A stretch of DNA of 64,000 nt, from the NCBI RefSeq assembly GCF_001039355.2, contig NW_019775236.1:254130-318129 (forward strand). The letters are read 5' to 3'. The notes under the pieces were generated by a model. It did no database searches. It saw only the letters and a program-made list of their open reading frames with translations, and had not been told where the DNA came from. The position numbers and the translations under genes are program-made. The DNA is from Lingula anatina. Lineage: Eukaryota; Brachiopoda; Lingulata; Lingulida; Lingulidae. Below are positions 49,316 through 61,364 of the stretch, one piece after another; position 1 is the stretch's first letter, and each line of letters opens with the position of its first letter.

Positions 49316-50402
49316 TACTTCCCTGGATCTCTTAAAAAGCATTACAATACATTTTTAACGAGCAAAATAGTAATAATCATTTCTGTTCTGAAAACAAGTC
49401 TCATGGTTAATTACAAAGTAGCAGGGAAATTTATTTCTGCAAGTTATAATATGCATCATCCAAAGTTCCGCCTTTAAGTTTAACTTTTCAAATTCTTAAT
49501 AAAATTAACATTATAATGTTGTTTAAGTTACATATCGTCATATGAAATATTATAGCAAGACGGAACTACATGGTTTTGTCATTGAGGAAGACAGCCTCAC
49601 ACAAGCTGCAGATCTTCCACTTGTCTCTAGAACAAGGGATGGCCGCACATCCCTTGTTTTGCATAGTCCTCGGTCTAAAAACACAAAATAAGTGCTTACC
49701 AACAAAACCATCCCGTCGCTTTTTTAAACACCATATAAACCCAGTGATATGAACCCAGACATTTGAAGATGGTTCACTTACTTCTTATTGGTCAAAACGT
49801 CAAATCTCGCACTTCACGAGATTACCCACAGTGCACAGGTCATAGTGACAGACAACATGGTGGGCAAAGTTATAAACATAAAAATATTTTAAATTCCTTA
49901 AAGGTCCACCGGAATGTAACAAGCCGTGGAGAAGGCAGTCGCTGGGTTAACGATAGAAGGAGCTAGGGGGAAATGATGGCAGTTTTAATAAAACTTTTTT
50001 AAGTTAGGGTAAGTGCAATAGCGACTGTCATTTGAATACATTTACAAATCAGTAGCACCTGCACTGCGAGTGCCACAGTGTTCCACGAATGATGAATGTA
50101 GCTGTACTGAACAGGAACCTCTGTACTTCAAAAGTAACTGAGTAGTCGATATGTTTAATAAGTACTATGTTCAAGCAAAAATACATCAGTAATATCACCT
50201 ACGAGTAATTGAATCTGTAAAATCACAAAAACAAGATATCCCATGTATTTGCCCTCAGAAGGCCTCGTCAGTGCATGTCATTTCTTGCATTAAATTCAGC
50301 AAGCATCCACCATCGTGGCCTTCCAAGACTTGGGTGACTTTAAGTGCTCTGTTTCTATTTTTGTTTATAAATACTTAGTAAGTTATTGCATTATTCATTT
50401 CA
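49316..50402. promoter_or_regulatory. Divergent CDKN3 / gene X promoter region (copy 1)
   Basis: Separates the CDKN3 start (-) from the first coding exon of gene X (+). Features are an ATTGG (inverted CCAAT) near 49785, the inverted repeat AATCTCG / CGAGATT at 49803-49823, and a likely 5' UTR exon of gene X whose end is suggested by the donor TTAGG|GTAAGT at about 50008. The region is repeated at 60223-61356. Confidence 0.45.
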
Positions 50403-50403
50403 G

Positions 50404-50653
50404 TATCAACTATGCCATCATTTTTGCCATACATTGATCCTCCTAGTAGGGAGTTAACACTTAAACCCACCAAAGGCCTACGCTATGCTACATACGACTC
50501 ACCTTTGTCAATTCCAAGTGTTGGCACAAAACAGAAACCCTCCGAATTCCAAGCGTATATAAATACCAAACAGATTTATAAGAAAATCTTTGAGTGGTTT
50601 GATTCATGGAGACCATGGCAACAGAAACATTTACTAGCAGGTTTGACAGAGAG
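50404..50653 (+). CDS. Gene X first coding exon, allele copy 1
   Basis: The exon opens after a CAG acceptor at 50403. The ATG is at 50412 and a GTAAGG donor follows 50653. It encodes the same 80 residues as 61365-61606 (MPSFLPYIDPPSRELTL...). The next exon is missing because copy 1 of the repeat ends in the following intron at 51006. See the 61365-63807 entry for the protein. Confidence 0.85.
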
Positions 50654-51006
50654 GTAAGGTTTGCTTTCCTACAAAGTTAGAAATTAATGGTTCCCCATGT
50701 GCCACAGGCCAGTGATTTTTAACCCAACCAGCAAAGTCTGAATCTTACTGGCCTGAAGGGTTACTTATTTTTAGACTTGGTGAGACATATATATTATACT
50801 AATCAGAAAGAGAGAAAAGTTCAAAACCATCAGAATTTGAATTAAATGTAAAAATATAAACTTGTAATTAGATATACACATATTGATTAAATATAATAAA
50901 TGTACTTATGTAGTATAAAAAGTTTTATATATATCTGGTATTTTGTCTGTCCATCTACTTGTTTGTTTGATTGAGATGTGATAAAAGTGATAACGTGATT
51001 TTTTTG

Positions 51007-51007
51007 N
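51007..51007. other. Single ambiguous base at junction of the 12-kb repeat
   Basis: One N between gene X intron sequence (left, corresponding to about 61943) and GALNT intron 6 sequence (right, corresponding to about 38781). The two sides come from opposite ends of the repeat, as expected for an unmerged contig overlap. Confidence 0.88.
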
Positions 51008-51105
51008 TATCACCGGCCTTAAATAAAGAGACCTACATTTCCGATGGGTACATTACTAGTTCTATTCCCAACTTACTACTGACTGCTGGTCATTTTTGCC
51101 ATTAC

Positions 51106-53522
51106 CTGTTTTATCCTGGTCAGCAATGGCTCCAGCCACTGGTCATTGACCTCACAGTGACTGTCCAGGAAAACCAGAACTTCAGCAGTAGCATTGGCAG
51201 CACCTTTATTACGAGAGCGAATAAGACCTGGAACAAATGTTGATGTTAGTGGCAAAGTTGAGCCTTATCTGCTTTTTGTTAAAAGAACAAAAACATTATT
51301 CAGACACTTATGGAAATTTAGGTTTCATGTTTTTTATTTTGATTTAAAATAGAAAAAAAATCCTCAATTAACATACTAATGTATGGGTTAAAAAAGAGAC
51401 AGTTTTCAGTTCTGATGGTTAATCATTTTATTCTATTTCCTAAAATACTACTTAAATATTTTTATTTTCTCCCACCTTCTCTTTCTGCATTCCGTAATAC
51501 CACAACCTTTGAAATCTTTAAAAGCTCTCGCCCATCTTGAACTGCAATAGAATGAATGAATGAGTAGTGTTTTGCAACATCCTGTATCCCTGTTTGCTAA
51601 AACATGTTTGTGTACTAACCTGGCCTTATCAGGTAACAAGAAGACAGAATTCACTGTTTGTTATCACTAAATGAGATTAATCATTTCATAGACATAGGTG
51701 GTGGTTTGTGCATTAACTAAATCTGAAAAAATCTAATCACATTCATTGAAATGTCTTTTTTTAAATATAACAATATGTGTTGAAAGCTTCCACAGTGAAA
51801 TTGAAAATAGGGTGGATAGTTCGTAAGTGTGAGAGTAGACCTAAGCACAAAAAATTGAGATGTTTAGTTGGTCAAAAAAATTTTTATTTCTTTAATTTTC
51901 TTTATTTCATTACCTGTGTAACTTTTCAAAATAGTGTCTTACTTTTATTGCCACATCAATAAGGTGGCCAAATTTCTAAAAATTTGTAGAGTAAAAAACA
52001 TAACAAAGAACTGTCCACTTTTTCAGAGTAACTTAAAAGTTTTCTGTCTCTTACCATTTTCACTAAAATCATCAACTAATATTATTTCTTTGATAAGATG
52101 TGATGGTGTTCTATCAATAACACTGAAACAAACAAAATACAAAAAAAATTTAACATCCTTTATATACTGTCCCTTTATCAAAATAAAAATATAGAATTTT
52201 AAATAGTAGAATTAACAACTAAAAACTATTACTTGATAAAAACAAACATTTCCTGTTTACTTGTTACTACTTGATAAAAACAAACATTTCACCATAAATC
52301 AAAACATGACTTGTATTAGTATATAACATTTACAAGAAAAAAGACCCTCACTATCTTACCTTTTGATTGTTCTAAATAATGCACACCTGGCTTCATTGTG
52401 AAATGTGATTATAATACTGACTAGTGGCACATCTTTAGAATAATTCAAAGTCTGGCACCTGTATTAAAAAAAACAATCAATGGATTTTAATCTAAAAAAT
52501 AAATTATGCTACAAATGTATATAAATATTATATATATTAGAATGGTCTGCTATAACAAGTTACATTGTAATGGTTTTAAGTAATTTTCATTCAGCATAAA
52601 TAAACAATTAACACTTTGATCTCCTATTACGGGGAAGCTCAAAAAGCCACCAGCGTTCCAAAAAGTCTTGATAGGAGAACAGAAGAAACACATACTTTTT
52701 ATTTCTAGTATCAGGTATCACTCTGTCTCCAGGCAGCTTATCACAGACATTGATGTTAAAGAAATGTTTACTGAAAGGATCCACAGCATGTTTTGCCTTC
52801 AGGTATGTTTCTTCTCGAAAGGCCTGCAGAAAAAAATAAAAGGATCAATTTGTCACAGATATGAATACGTTCTCAATCATTCTGAATGAAAATCGGTTTT
52901 GATGATCACGCATCAAACAAATAGTTTTGAAAACTTTTAACAAATTCTCTTGAAATTAAAGGTCAAATTATTATTATAATCAAGAACATCTGAAACACTG
53001 AAAAATGACGTGCATGCTGCCACCTGTTATACTAAAAGTTTTCGTCAAATTCGTTCATAATTTTATGCTGTTATAAAACAATAAGGCCTGTGTCATCAGA
53101 TAAAAACACATATCCCTTTCTACCGAATAATAATAATAATAAATATTATGGAAGACGACTCTATTTTGATAAGACAAGTGTGATTTATGACAACACGTGT
53201 GTTTGTTTTGATCAAAATTAGGTCAACTTGCCTGGGAGTTCCCGTGCTGCAGTCCAGTCCAATGGCTCTCCCCAGGCAATAATATAAAGAAAAAATATAT
53301 CACGCCTGATATCCATAGACTTGCCAGTGTGAGAAGAACACATTTTCGATATCTGTAAAAGAAGCCCATACGAAATATCCTCTCGTGTCTATCGTGGAAT
53401 GAGAATCGGCATTTTTTGCCAAATGGACCGTGCATGGTCTCTCGCGAGACTTCAATTAAATTTTTCAAACTGCGCACACTCCAATGTAAACTTCCGGGTA
53501 ACGTGAGTTGCCGAGTCGTCAC
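51106..53522 (-). CDS. GALNT2-like GalNAc-transferase, exons 1-6 only (second allele copy)
   Basis: Exons 53232-53522, 52696-52823, 52360-52458, 52055-52122, 51476-51541 and 51106-51227 have exactly the lengths of the complete gene's exons 1-6 (291, 128, 99, 68, 66, 122 bases) and the same GC donor after exon 1. The fragment covers the membrane anchor through the metal-binding DSH exon, then stops at the junction base 51007 in intron 6. Substitutions in exon 1 are few (for example Ser 33 to Pro and Arg 93 to Gly). No stop or frameshift is seen. It is best read as the other haplotype of the gene at 33668-41298. Confidence 0.88.
53440..53449. promoter_or_regulatory. TCTCGCGAGA palindrome, copy 2
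   Basis: Same motif and position relative to the two start codons as at 41216-41225, so it is unchanged between alleles while flanking bases vary. Confidence 0.6.
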
Positions 53523-53580
53523 ACAAGGGTGAGCAAATTCTCAACTTCTCTGCTAAAACAGCGTTCAAGACAGGGAAATC

Positions 53581-56208
53581 ATGGCTCAAATTTTTGGTAT
53601 CGACCATAAAATGTTTGCAATAGGATCGCTGGCCATCACGTCGAGTGTTGCAGTTTACAGTACTTATAAATTAATTTCCGAACGGAGACAACGAAAGAAG
53701 ACCGTGGCATCTGAGAATGTCTACGAGACACAGAAACTTTTGAATGAGTACTTAGTTTTTCACTTTGGTGCTCCAAATGAAGTTTTAAGGTACGACTTTG
53801 GGCCAAAGGATTCTCTGGATTTTCCGAAAAGATGTGCAGATCTGTGTCTATCTCACTACAAGCCACAGGTATGCCTTATAAAAAATATCTAAAACGTAAA
53901 ATCCGAGAAATTGACAAAAATACCAAAATCCCTGAGCTCGTGGATTATCTTGCTAAAAATTTTCTCACAGTCTCAGTTGCTGTAAAATGGGAAGTGTTTT
54001 AAATGTTTGTGACCTTTTACAAGAGCTTACAATCACATCCCAGATACCTAAAAACTTTAAAGAATATAGGAAAGCCCACAACTACAAAATTATTTTACGA
54101 ATAAATGGAAACTTGCAAGTCATTGTCCATTTGGTCTAACTACAGCATCAATAATAAGAGCATGTTGTAATAAGTATTTTTCAGCTAAGTTCTACTTAAA
54201 ACATGTTGTAATGATATAAACAAATCTATAAATAACGGTAATAATTTGGAAACATACATATTTTAGCAGGACAAATATAGTTATTTTTTTAGGATAAACA
54301 GTTAATGCCAATGAAAAGCAAAAATAATTTAATTATTTGTTTATAATTCGTATGTGAGGAATGGTCGATGGATTAATTGTTAGATTATATCTGCTTATTT
54401 TCATTTTCAGCAAGGTATCCCAAACAGGGCACTTGATATTGGATGTGCAGTTGGTAGAACATCATTTGAACTAGCTAGAGTAATCAATGAAGTGATTGGT
54501 ATAGACTTTAGTCAGAAATTTGTGGATGCATGCAATGCACTCAAGGAATCTGGAGAAATGAAATACTGGGTACTAGATGAGGGTGCTCTTGTGACTGATT
54601 TGATTGCCAGAATAGATAGTGACATCGTAAGTTGATTTATCTCTGTATTTCTAGCTACAATTGAAAATTGAAATAATAGGTTTTCTCTACATTGTTTTTA
54701 GTAAAATGCAAATTGCTACCCCAGTGCCACAGTTTTTATAACAGGACAGGGCTGTATTTCCTGGTCCTGATCTAAAAAAAAAAAAAAAAGTAAGTCAGTT
54801 TCCTGGCTGAAAACGTGTGCATGAGAGAGGTAAGGTGTGTGCATGTGACCATGGTATGTTGGAAACAAAGATGTTAGCCACTGGTACTGACTTAATTTTT
54901 TTGTGAAACATGGGCCTGGCATAATTATATGTAGAAAAGATGTTCGCAAAGAATTAAAATGAGATTGTGCTTTGTGCAGTCAACTGATTGTAACAGTAAA
55001 ATAAAACTGAATGCAATTTGACAGAAGACTTATTTGGTACTGCTTGTTTACTGTCACACATAATAAGCTGACTGGCTTTTATTACTCTGTCAAAGTCGCC
55101 ATAAAGTGGTAGACTATAATTTTTCATTTGCAGTAAGAATTAGGTTCTATCTCAGCCATATTTGGCATATTTACTGTTATATATGGCAGATCAGTTTATC
55201 TTAATCCATTGTAAACACATTTCATTAATACCCCTCATATAGAGTTTACATTTGAACAAAGGGGAATTAAGTGAGTTATGTGTACCAAGAAAAGTTTCTG
55301 TCCACAGTTTAAGTACAGCCTCAAATGCATCTTCAAGGCAGTATTTATATGTCTACAGGCCATGGGCTAAATCTTCACTGACTGGATCAATAAATTTCAC
55401 TTTGCCTAGCTTGCAAATGTTTGTGGTCAATAAAAGCAATTTCAGATAGTCTCTCTCTTTCTCTCTCTCTCTCTCTATCACACACACACACACACACACA
55501 CACACACCATCACTAGATCAGCAGAGTGCTATGAAATTGTAAACATTGTATCCGCTTGTTGTTTTTAATTTTAGGACAGAAGTAGGACATCTTTCCGCCA
55601 AGGAGATGCATGCAATCTTCCTGTTAGCCTGGGTCAATTTGGATGTGTATTTGCTGGAAATCTCATATGCAGATTACCTAATCCATATGATTTCTTGAAT
55701 AGACTTCCCACTCTTGTAGCTAGGGGAGGAATTCTTGTCATCACTTCACCATATACATGGCTGGAAGAGTACACCCCCAAGGTATTAGTTATAAGTGATT
55801 TATATTATATTTATATTACTTTTCACACAGGCCTTATGTTAATTGTCTTATGTTTTTCCACAGTTGTTGTTGTTTATATTTAATTTTCCTTAAAATAGAC
55901 TATCGTACATTAGTAATAAAAAATTCCAGATTTTAAAAAAATTGTCATTTGTCATGAATGTATCATCTACCAAGTTTTGTATTGCAATTGGTGTCTAATC
56001 CAAATTTATTATTTTCTTTCAGAATTTATGGCTTGGAGGTTATATTGATAAAAATGGAAGGAAAGTAACAGGGTTCGATAACTTAAAGAAAGTTTTGGGA
56101 CCTGATTTTGACCTACTTGAAGACAAAGATATGCCTTTCTTTATTCGTGAGACAGCTCATAAAAACCAGTGGACTGTTGCACATGCTACAGTGTGGAGAA
56201 GAAAATAA
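53581..56208 (+). CDS. Stand-alone OvoA C-terminal-type methyltransferase, copy 2
   Basis: Exons 53581-53868, 54411-54626, 55575-55781 and 56023-56208, with identical exon lengths to 41357-44842 and the same 298-aa product. In exon 1 the two copies differ at four bases, all synonymous by my reading, as expected of two functional alleles under constraint. This copy lacks the LINE in intron 3, and its CT/CA microsatellite in intron 2 is shorter. Function, motifs and neighbours are as for copy 1, including the divergent GALNT 5' end 58 bases away. Confidence 0.88.
55449..55507. repeat. CT/CA compound microsatellite, copy 2
   Basis: Shorter counterpart of the tract at 43234-43301. Confidence 0.9.
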
Positions 56209-58086
56209 ACACTACTATATATTATGATTGTAAAAATAGAGCAAATGTATACAGGAATCTTTTTAGACATATTACTGCGTTTTGGTCAGTGAAGATATAC
56301 TATAAGGAAGAGGTATCATGTAGAGTTATCTTATCATTAATAAATCTCTTTTGTTATTAGTTAAAAGATATCATAGTATAATGGTTATGATGATTTCCTT
56401 TAATTATGTGAAGTTTTAGTATCGTTTACATTATCATCATTTCCAGTTGTTTTACAGTATTATGCCTCAGTAAGATATTTTATGTTGCTTTTTTGTAGAT
56501 AACAAATGAAGCCTTGTAACCAAAAAACATCTTACCAGATAAAAGATTTTGTCACTAATGCTTGTAATTTGAGGTTTAGAATGTCAAGATGACATTAAAA
56601 AAGTAACTTTTTGCCACAAGAAACATAATTTGTTCCCAATTTATTTAAACCGGTGTTAATGTCAGGGATCTCAGTGGCTGTATAAACTAAATGATTTTGC
56701 ATAATTTTTTGTTTGGAAACTCTTCACTGCCACTAATATTGATGATAAGATTTTTTTCTTCCATAATTATTGACTAAAGCTTTAAATCCATAAAAATATT
56801 CAATAGCTTTAACATAGCATTCATATGAAATAATGAGATATAAATAAAAGGAAGTAGGAGATATGTGATTAAACTTGTTAAGAGTATTTTATAGACGAAA
56901 TGGGAGTTAAAACCCAATGTGTATTATATATTTCATAAGCTGTTTACAAATTGGGAAGGTTCTAAAAGATTTATAGGTTCTTTTTCAAGTGGTGGTAGAT
57001 GGTAGTATAATTGAGACAATATGGCTGCTGTCAATTATGTAACAAATTATGTATGTGTTTGTGTGTTATTAATACAGGTTTGCATACAGTACAGCACAGC
57101 TATACTTTCTGATGGAATTAATGTCCATATGTTAAACAATTTATTGCAAGAAAATTACCCCAGAAGTGATTGATACCATTGCAGATTCCTACCTGAAAAC
57201 CTATAAATATTCATCAATAAAAGAACAGATTTTAACCGATTTCTTTGCTTTTGTGTTTATACCTATTTCTTAAGCAAGACATTGTGATCCAATAACTTGA
57301 AGAACTAGTTTTAACAAGAAAAGGTTAATTGTAAAACTGAGCGTGATTTCCTCTCAATACAATTTAGATACCAAATCCACATCCTATTCAAAATCTACAA
57401 GTTTAATCCTTTCCCATCTCTAAAACAAAATACAAATGAAAATATAAACCACCAACTTCTGAATTTCTTTTTTATTATTATTCCCTATTTAAAACCTCAT
57501 GAAACCTTGTAATGTTTTAGTCAGAGAATATGTATTGTAGTAGTGTTTTGGTCAATGATGCTTATAAATAAATACAAAATATTATTTTACTAGAAACTAA
57601 AAATAAATATATTTATCCTGCCATGTCTAACACATACAAATAGCAGCTTATTTACAAAATCACCTTCCTCATCTAAAGAAAATATTCTCAGAAGCAAGCA
57701 CTTACAAAAAAGTACCAGCAAAAAAACATGCAAATTACAATCATGACTTTTTCCAGTTGTACTTTTTTAAAATCTTTTTATAACTCCTTATTTTCTAATT
57801 ATCAATCACAAAGAGTATTTTTTCATGAAAGAAAAGTGAAAATCATTTCATCATCATGTGAAGCAGAGATCAAAGCAATTGCACTAGTACAGAAATGCAT
57901 CAACCTTTTTAACAAAAAAAATGTTAAGTAACTGTCATCTGATCATGTATCCAAGTCAACGGGATGTGTAATTCTATCAAATATTCCATCCATCAGTCTC
58001 TTCCTTGTAGAACAGAATGTGCATGTAAATTCAGTGAGCATTAAACTTCAAATTACGTGACATTTTTGCCTACACATCACTGCTGC
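56209..58086. other. Tail-to-tail 3' region of methyltransferase and CDKN3 (copy 2)
   Basis: Counterpart of 44843-46755 with scattered substitutions and short indels. No gene of its own is supported. Confidence 0.6.
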
Positions 58087-60222
58087 TCATCGGGATACAG
58101 ATCTTGATGCCTCTTCTTTTCCTTGTTCGTACTCTTCCAAATTTTTTCTAAAATCATGGATAAAATTGTATTGCTGAAAAAAAAAAAAGACATTAAATTA
58201 AAAACATTCAAATAAATTGCTATGAATTCCAAGTCTCAAAATGTTGCCAAGTTTATTTGTCTGCACACAACAATGGCTATGCATTGAAGACAAACTGCCC
58301 AAATGTCTAGAAAGCAGTTTTGATCATATAAAAAACACCATTTTACAAATTAAACTAATGATATTGTTTGGTGTACAAATGAACATAATTAGAAAACTAT
58401 TTTATTGATGTTGATACCTTCACTGACTGCACTGCCCCTGGGCCTCTTAACTGCCTCAACCTCTGAATTGCTGATTCCGAGTCTAAACTTTCATCCATGT
58501 ACATTAACAAACAAGCTGCTACTACGCAGGATCTGCCAAGTCCACCAAAACAACTAAAAAATATAAATACATGAAACGCAAAATGGTCTCTCAAATGCAG
58601 ATCACAGATACCTGAGGAAGGAGGAAAACCTACTCGTCCTTTTTCACTTTACCTACATTCATACAAAATCCAAAGCTTTAACATTTTTACCTTAAAAAGG
58701 AGGAAAGTTCCCATTTCTAAAAGTCATTACATGGATGTTTAAAAGTTATTTGGTAAAATCAATAGCTTAAGAAAGTAAGTAAGTAAGAAAATCAAAATTT
58801 GAATTCAATTTCAATATTAAAATTCATATATCACTCTTTTCTTCCAAAAAAGCATCTTTCATTCAACCAAGTTATGATTTGGATGGCAAACTCACTGTAG
58901 AAGTGTCTTTCTTCCCTGCATTAAATTAACTTTCAATTCCTCCAGCATTTTCACCATTCCGGCAACTGATGGTGCCTGCCCATCAGGGAACGGATGGTGG
59001 TGAACATTGAAATCTGCACCAGTGTACTCATGGAGCAAATAGGGCACCCTGTATTTGTTCAGTTCTCCTTTTGTACACAGCACAAATACTTCTGTGATCT
59101 CCATGCCTTTCAGAGTAACTAAAATTGAGGGAATGAAATTTAGAGCTTTGGAAACACACTGCATTATTTTACATGCTTCAATCATTGACAAATCAGTGAT
59201 TTATCATTCTCTATAATATATACATCTCAATAGGAATATAAAATGGGTTTTATTCCTAGGACCTGATACCTTTCTCTTTTGAAAAGGACACAAACTTTTT
59301 TGTCCAGAACAACACAAAAGGAATGGGTCTAAGAAACATTTTAACATCACATTCTTATCTTAGTTTTTTAATTGCATCTCACACTGCCAAACACATATGT
59401 ATGACCTGAAGTATAAACTAGTATGCAGCCTAAAAGGTTGGAATGGAACTGCTGCAGTACTGTTTTACAAAAAGCAACACAGATATGGTAAGAGTGAATA
59501 TTTGATGTACCAGTGCTACATATAATGGTAAAGCTTACCTATATCAGTCTCTAGGCTCCTCCAGGTGTCTTTGAATCTACATCCTGCAATGCATAATAAG
59601 AGCACATTCTTACAAAGCCGTGCAAGCACACACAGCTAATTATATTGGTATCAAAATTTAAACTAAAACTACAAATTAATTATAACTGTAAAAATTCTAA
59701 AAAAAAAATGGTTTACTGGTGAGTACTAATAAACAAGTTAGATCAATGAATTGCAATATTGTATTTGCTTAGCAATTAATTGATTTTGTCTGCATCATTC
59801 AATTTAAAAGTTAAGAAACTGTTCAGTGTTGTGCTGACCAAACTGGATCACACAAACATACCTGGCAAACCACTTATACCCAGCTGCTCTGCACAGCCAA
59901 CACACGACATGTCTAACCTTGAAGAAAACAATCAAAACAGAGTTAATGATAAATTATACCTATATATGTATAATGTAAATAGTTTACTCACTGTCTCTTG
60001 ACTTATGTATTGATGACAAAAAAGTATATCTCATTCTCATAGGTAGAATGCATTATTTGTATTATCTTCACATATTTACTAAAATATTTTTGCTTTTATT
60101 CTAACCTTAACTATGGTAACAAATGCTTGATGCAGATGTGTAAACAATTACCAGTTAACAATGAAGGGTGACAAGTCCAATTCTTCATTTTCTTCATCAT
60201 CTGAGGAGTCAAATCCACTCAT
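58087..60222 (-). CDS. CDKN3: CDKN3 / KAP phosphatase, copy 2
   Basis: Exons 60152-60222, 59862-59917, 59539-59583, 58896-59118, 58418-58553 and 58087-58173 match the first copy in length (71, 56, 45, 223, 136, 87 bases) and splice sites and give 205 aa with the same catalytic HCFGGLGRS. It lacks the MITE in intron 1 and has about 235 extra bases in intron 3 (59252-59486). No disabling change is seen, so it behaves as the alternative allele, not as a decaying paralogue. Confidence 0.93.
59252..59486. other. Allele-specific 235-base segment in CDKN3 intron 3 (copy 2)
   Basis: Present only in copy 2; copy 1 passes directly across the point near 47920. I see no clear terminal repeats or target duplication, so insertion here and deletion in the other allele cannot be told apart. 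Confidence 0.7.
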
Positions 60223-61356
60223 TACTTCCCTGAAACGCTAAAAAAGCATTACAATACATTTTTAACGAGCAAAATAGTAATAATCATTTCTGTTCTGAAA
60301 ACAAGTCTCATGGTTAATTACAAAGTAGCAGCGAAATATATTTCTGCAAGTTATAATATGCATCATCCGAAGTTCTGCCTTTAAGTTTAACTTTTCAAAT
60401 TCTTAATAAATATAACATTATGATGTTGTTAAAGTTACATATCGTCATGAAGCGAAAATATCATATGAAATATTATAGCAAGACGGAACTACGTGTAGAA
60501 GAGGCCACAGAGAATCATTGAGGGGGGAAGACGGCCTCACACAAGCTGCAGATCTTCCACTTGTCTCTAGAACAAGGGATGGCCGCACACCCTTTGTTTT
60601 GCATAGACCTCAGTCTAAAAATACAAAATAAGTGCTTACCAACAAAACCATCTCGTCGCTTTTTTAAACACCATATAAACCCAGTGATATCAACCCAGAC
60701 ATTTGAAGATGGTTCACTTACTTCTTATTGGTCAAAACATCAAATCTCGCACTTCACGAGATTACCCACAGTGCACAGGTCATAGTGACAGACAACATGG
60801 TGGGCAAAGTTATAAACATAAAAATATTTTAAATTCCTTAAAGGTCCACCGGAATGTAACAAGCCGTGGAGAAGGCAGTCGCTGGGTTAACGATAGAAGG
60901 AGCTAGGGGGAAATGATGGCAGTTTTAATAAAACATTTTTAAGTTAGGGTAAGTGCAATAGCGACTGTCATTTGAATACATTTACAAATCAGTAGCACCT
61001 GCACTGCTAGTGCCACAGTGTTCCACGAATCATGAATGAAATCAGGCCGTCTAGCTGTACTGAACAGGAACCTCTGTACTTCAAAAGTAACTGAGTAGTC
61101 GATATGTTTAATAAGTACTATGTTCAAGCAAAAATACATCAGTAATATCACCTACGAGTAATTGAATCTGTAAAATCACAAAAACAAGATATCCCATGTA
61201 TTTGCCCTCAGAAGGCCTCGTCAGTACATGTCATTTCTTGCATTAAATTCAGCAAGCATCCACCATCGTGGCCTTCCAAGACTTGGGTGACTTTAAGTGC
61301 TCTGTTTCTATTTTTGTTTATAAATACTTAGTAAGTTATTGCATTATTCATTTCAG
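60223..61356. promoter_or_regulatory. Divergent CDKN3 / gene X promoter region (copy 2)
   Basis: Counterpart of 49316-50402. The AATCTCG / CGAGATT inverted repeat is kept at 60743-60763 and the candidate 5' UTR donor TTAGG|GTAAGT ends an exon at about 60948. The gene X coding exon follows a CAG acceptor at 61356. Confidence 0.45.
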
Positions 61357-61364
61357 TATCAACT

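Larger units (their letters stand above)
38781..51006. repeat. Direct repeat C, copy 1 (12.2 kb, four genes)
   Basis: Colinear with 51010-61943. It includes GALNT exons 1-6, the whole methyltransferase gene, the whole CDKN3 gene and the first coding exon of gene X. It is longer than copy 2 chiefly because of a LINE fragment (43690-44529) and a MITE (48576-49196). It ends at the single N at 51007. Confidence 0.92.

Noticed and set aside
49570-49966. Small + strand frames in the CDKN3/gene X intergenic region as genes
   Set aside because: The products show no domain, the frames are not preserved as a single unit between the copies, and the region fits promoter and 5' UTR better.
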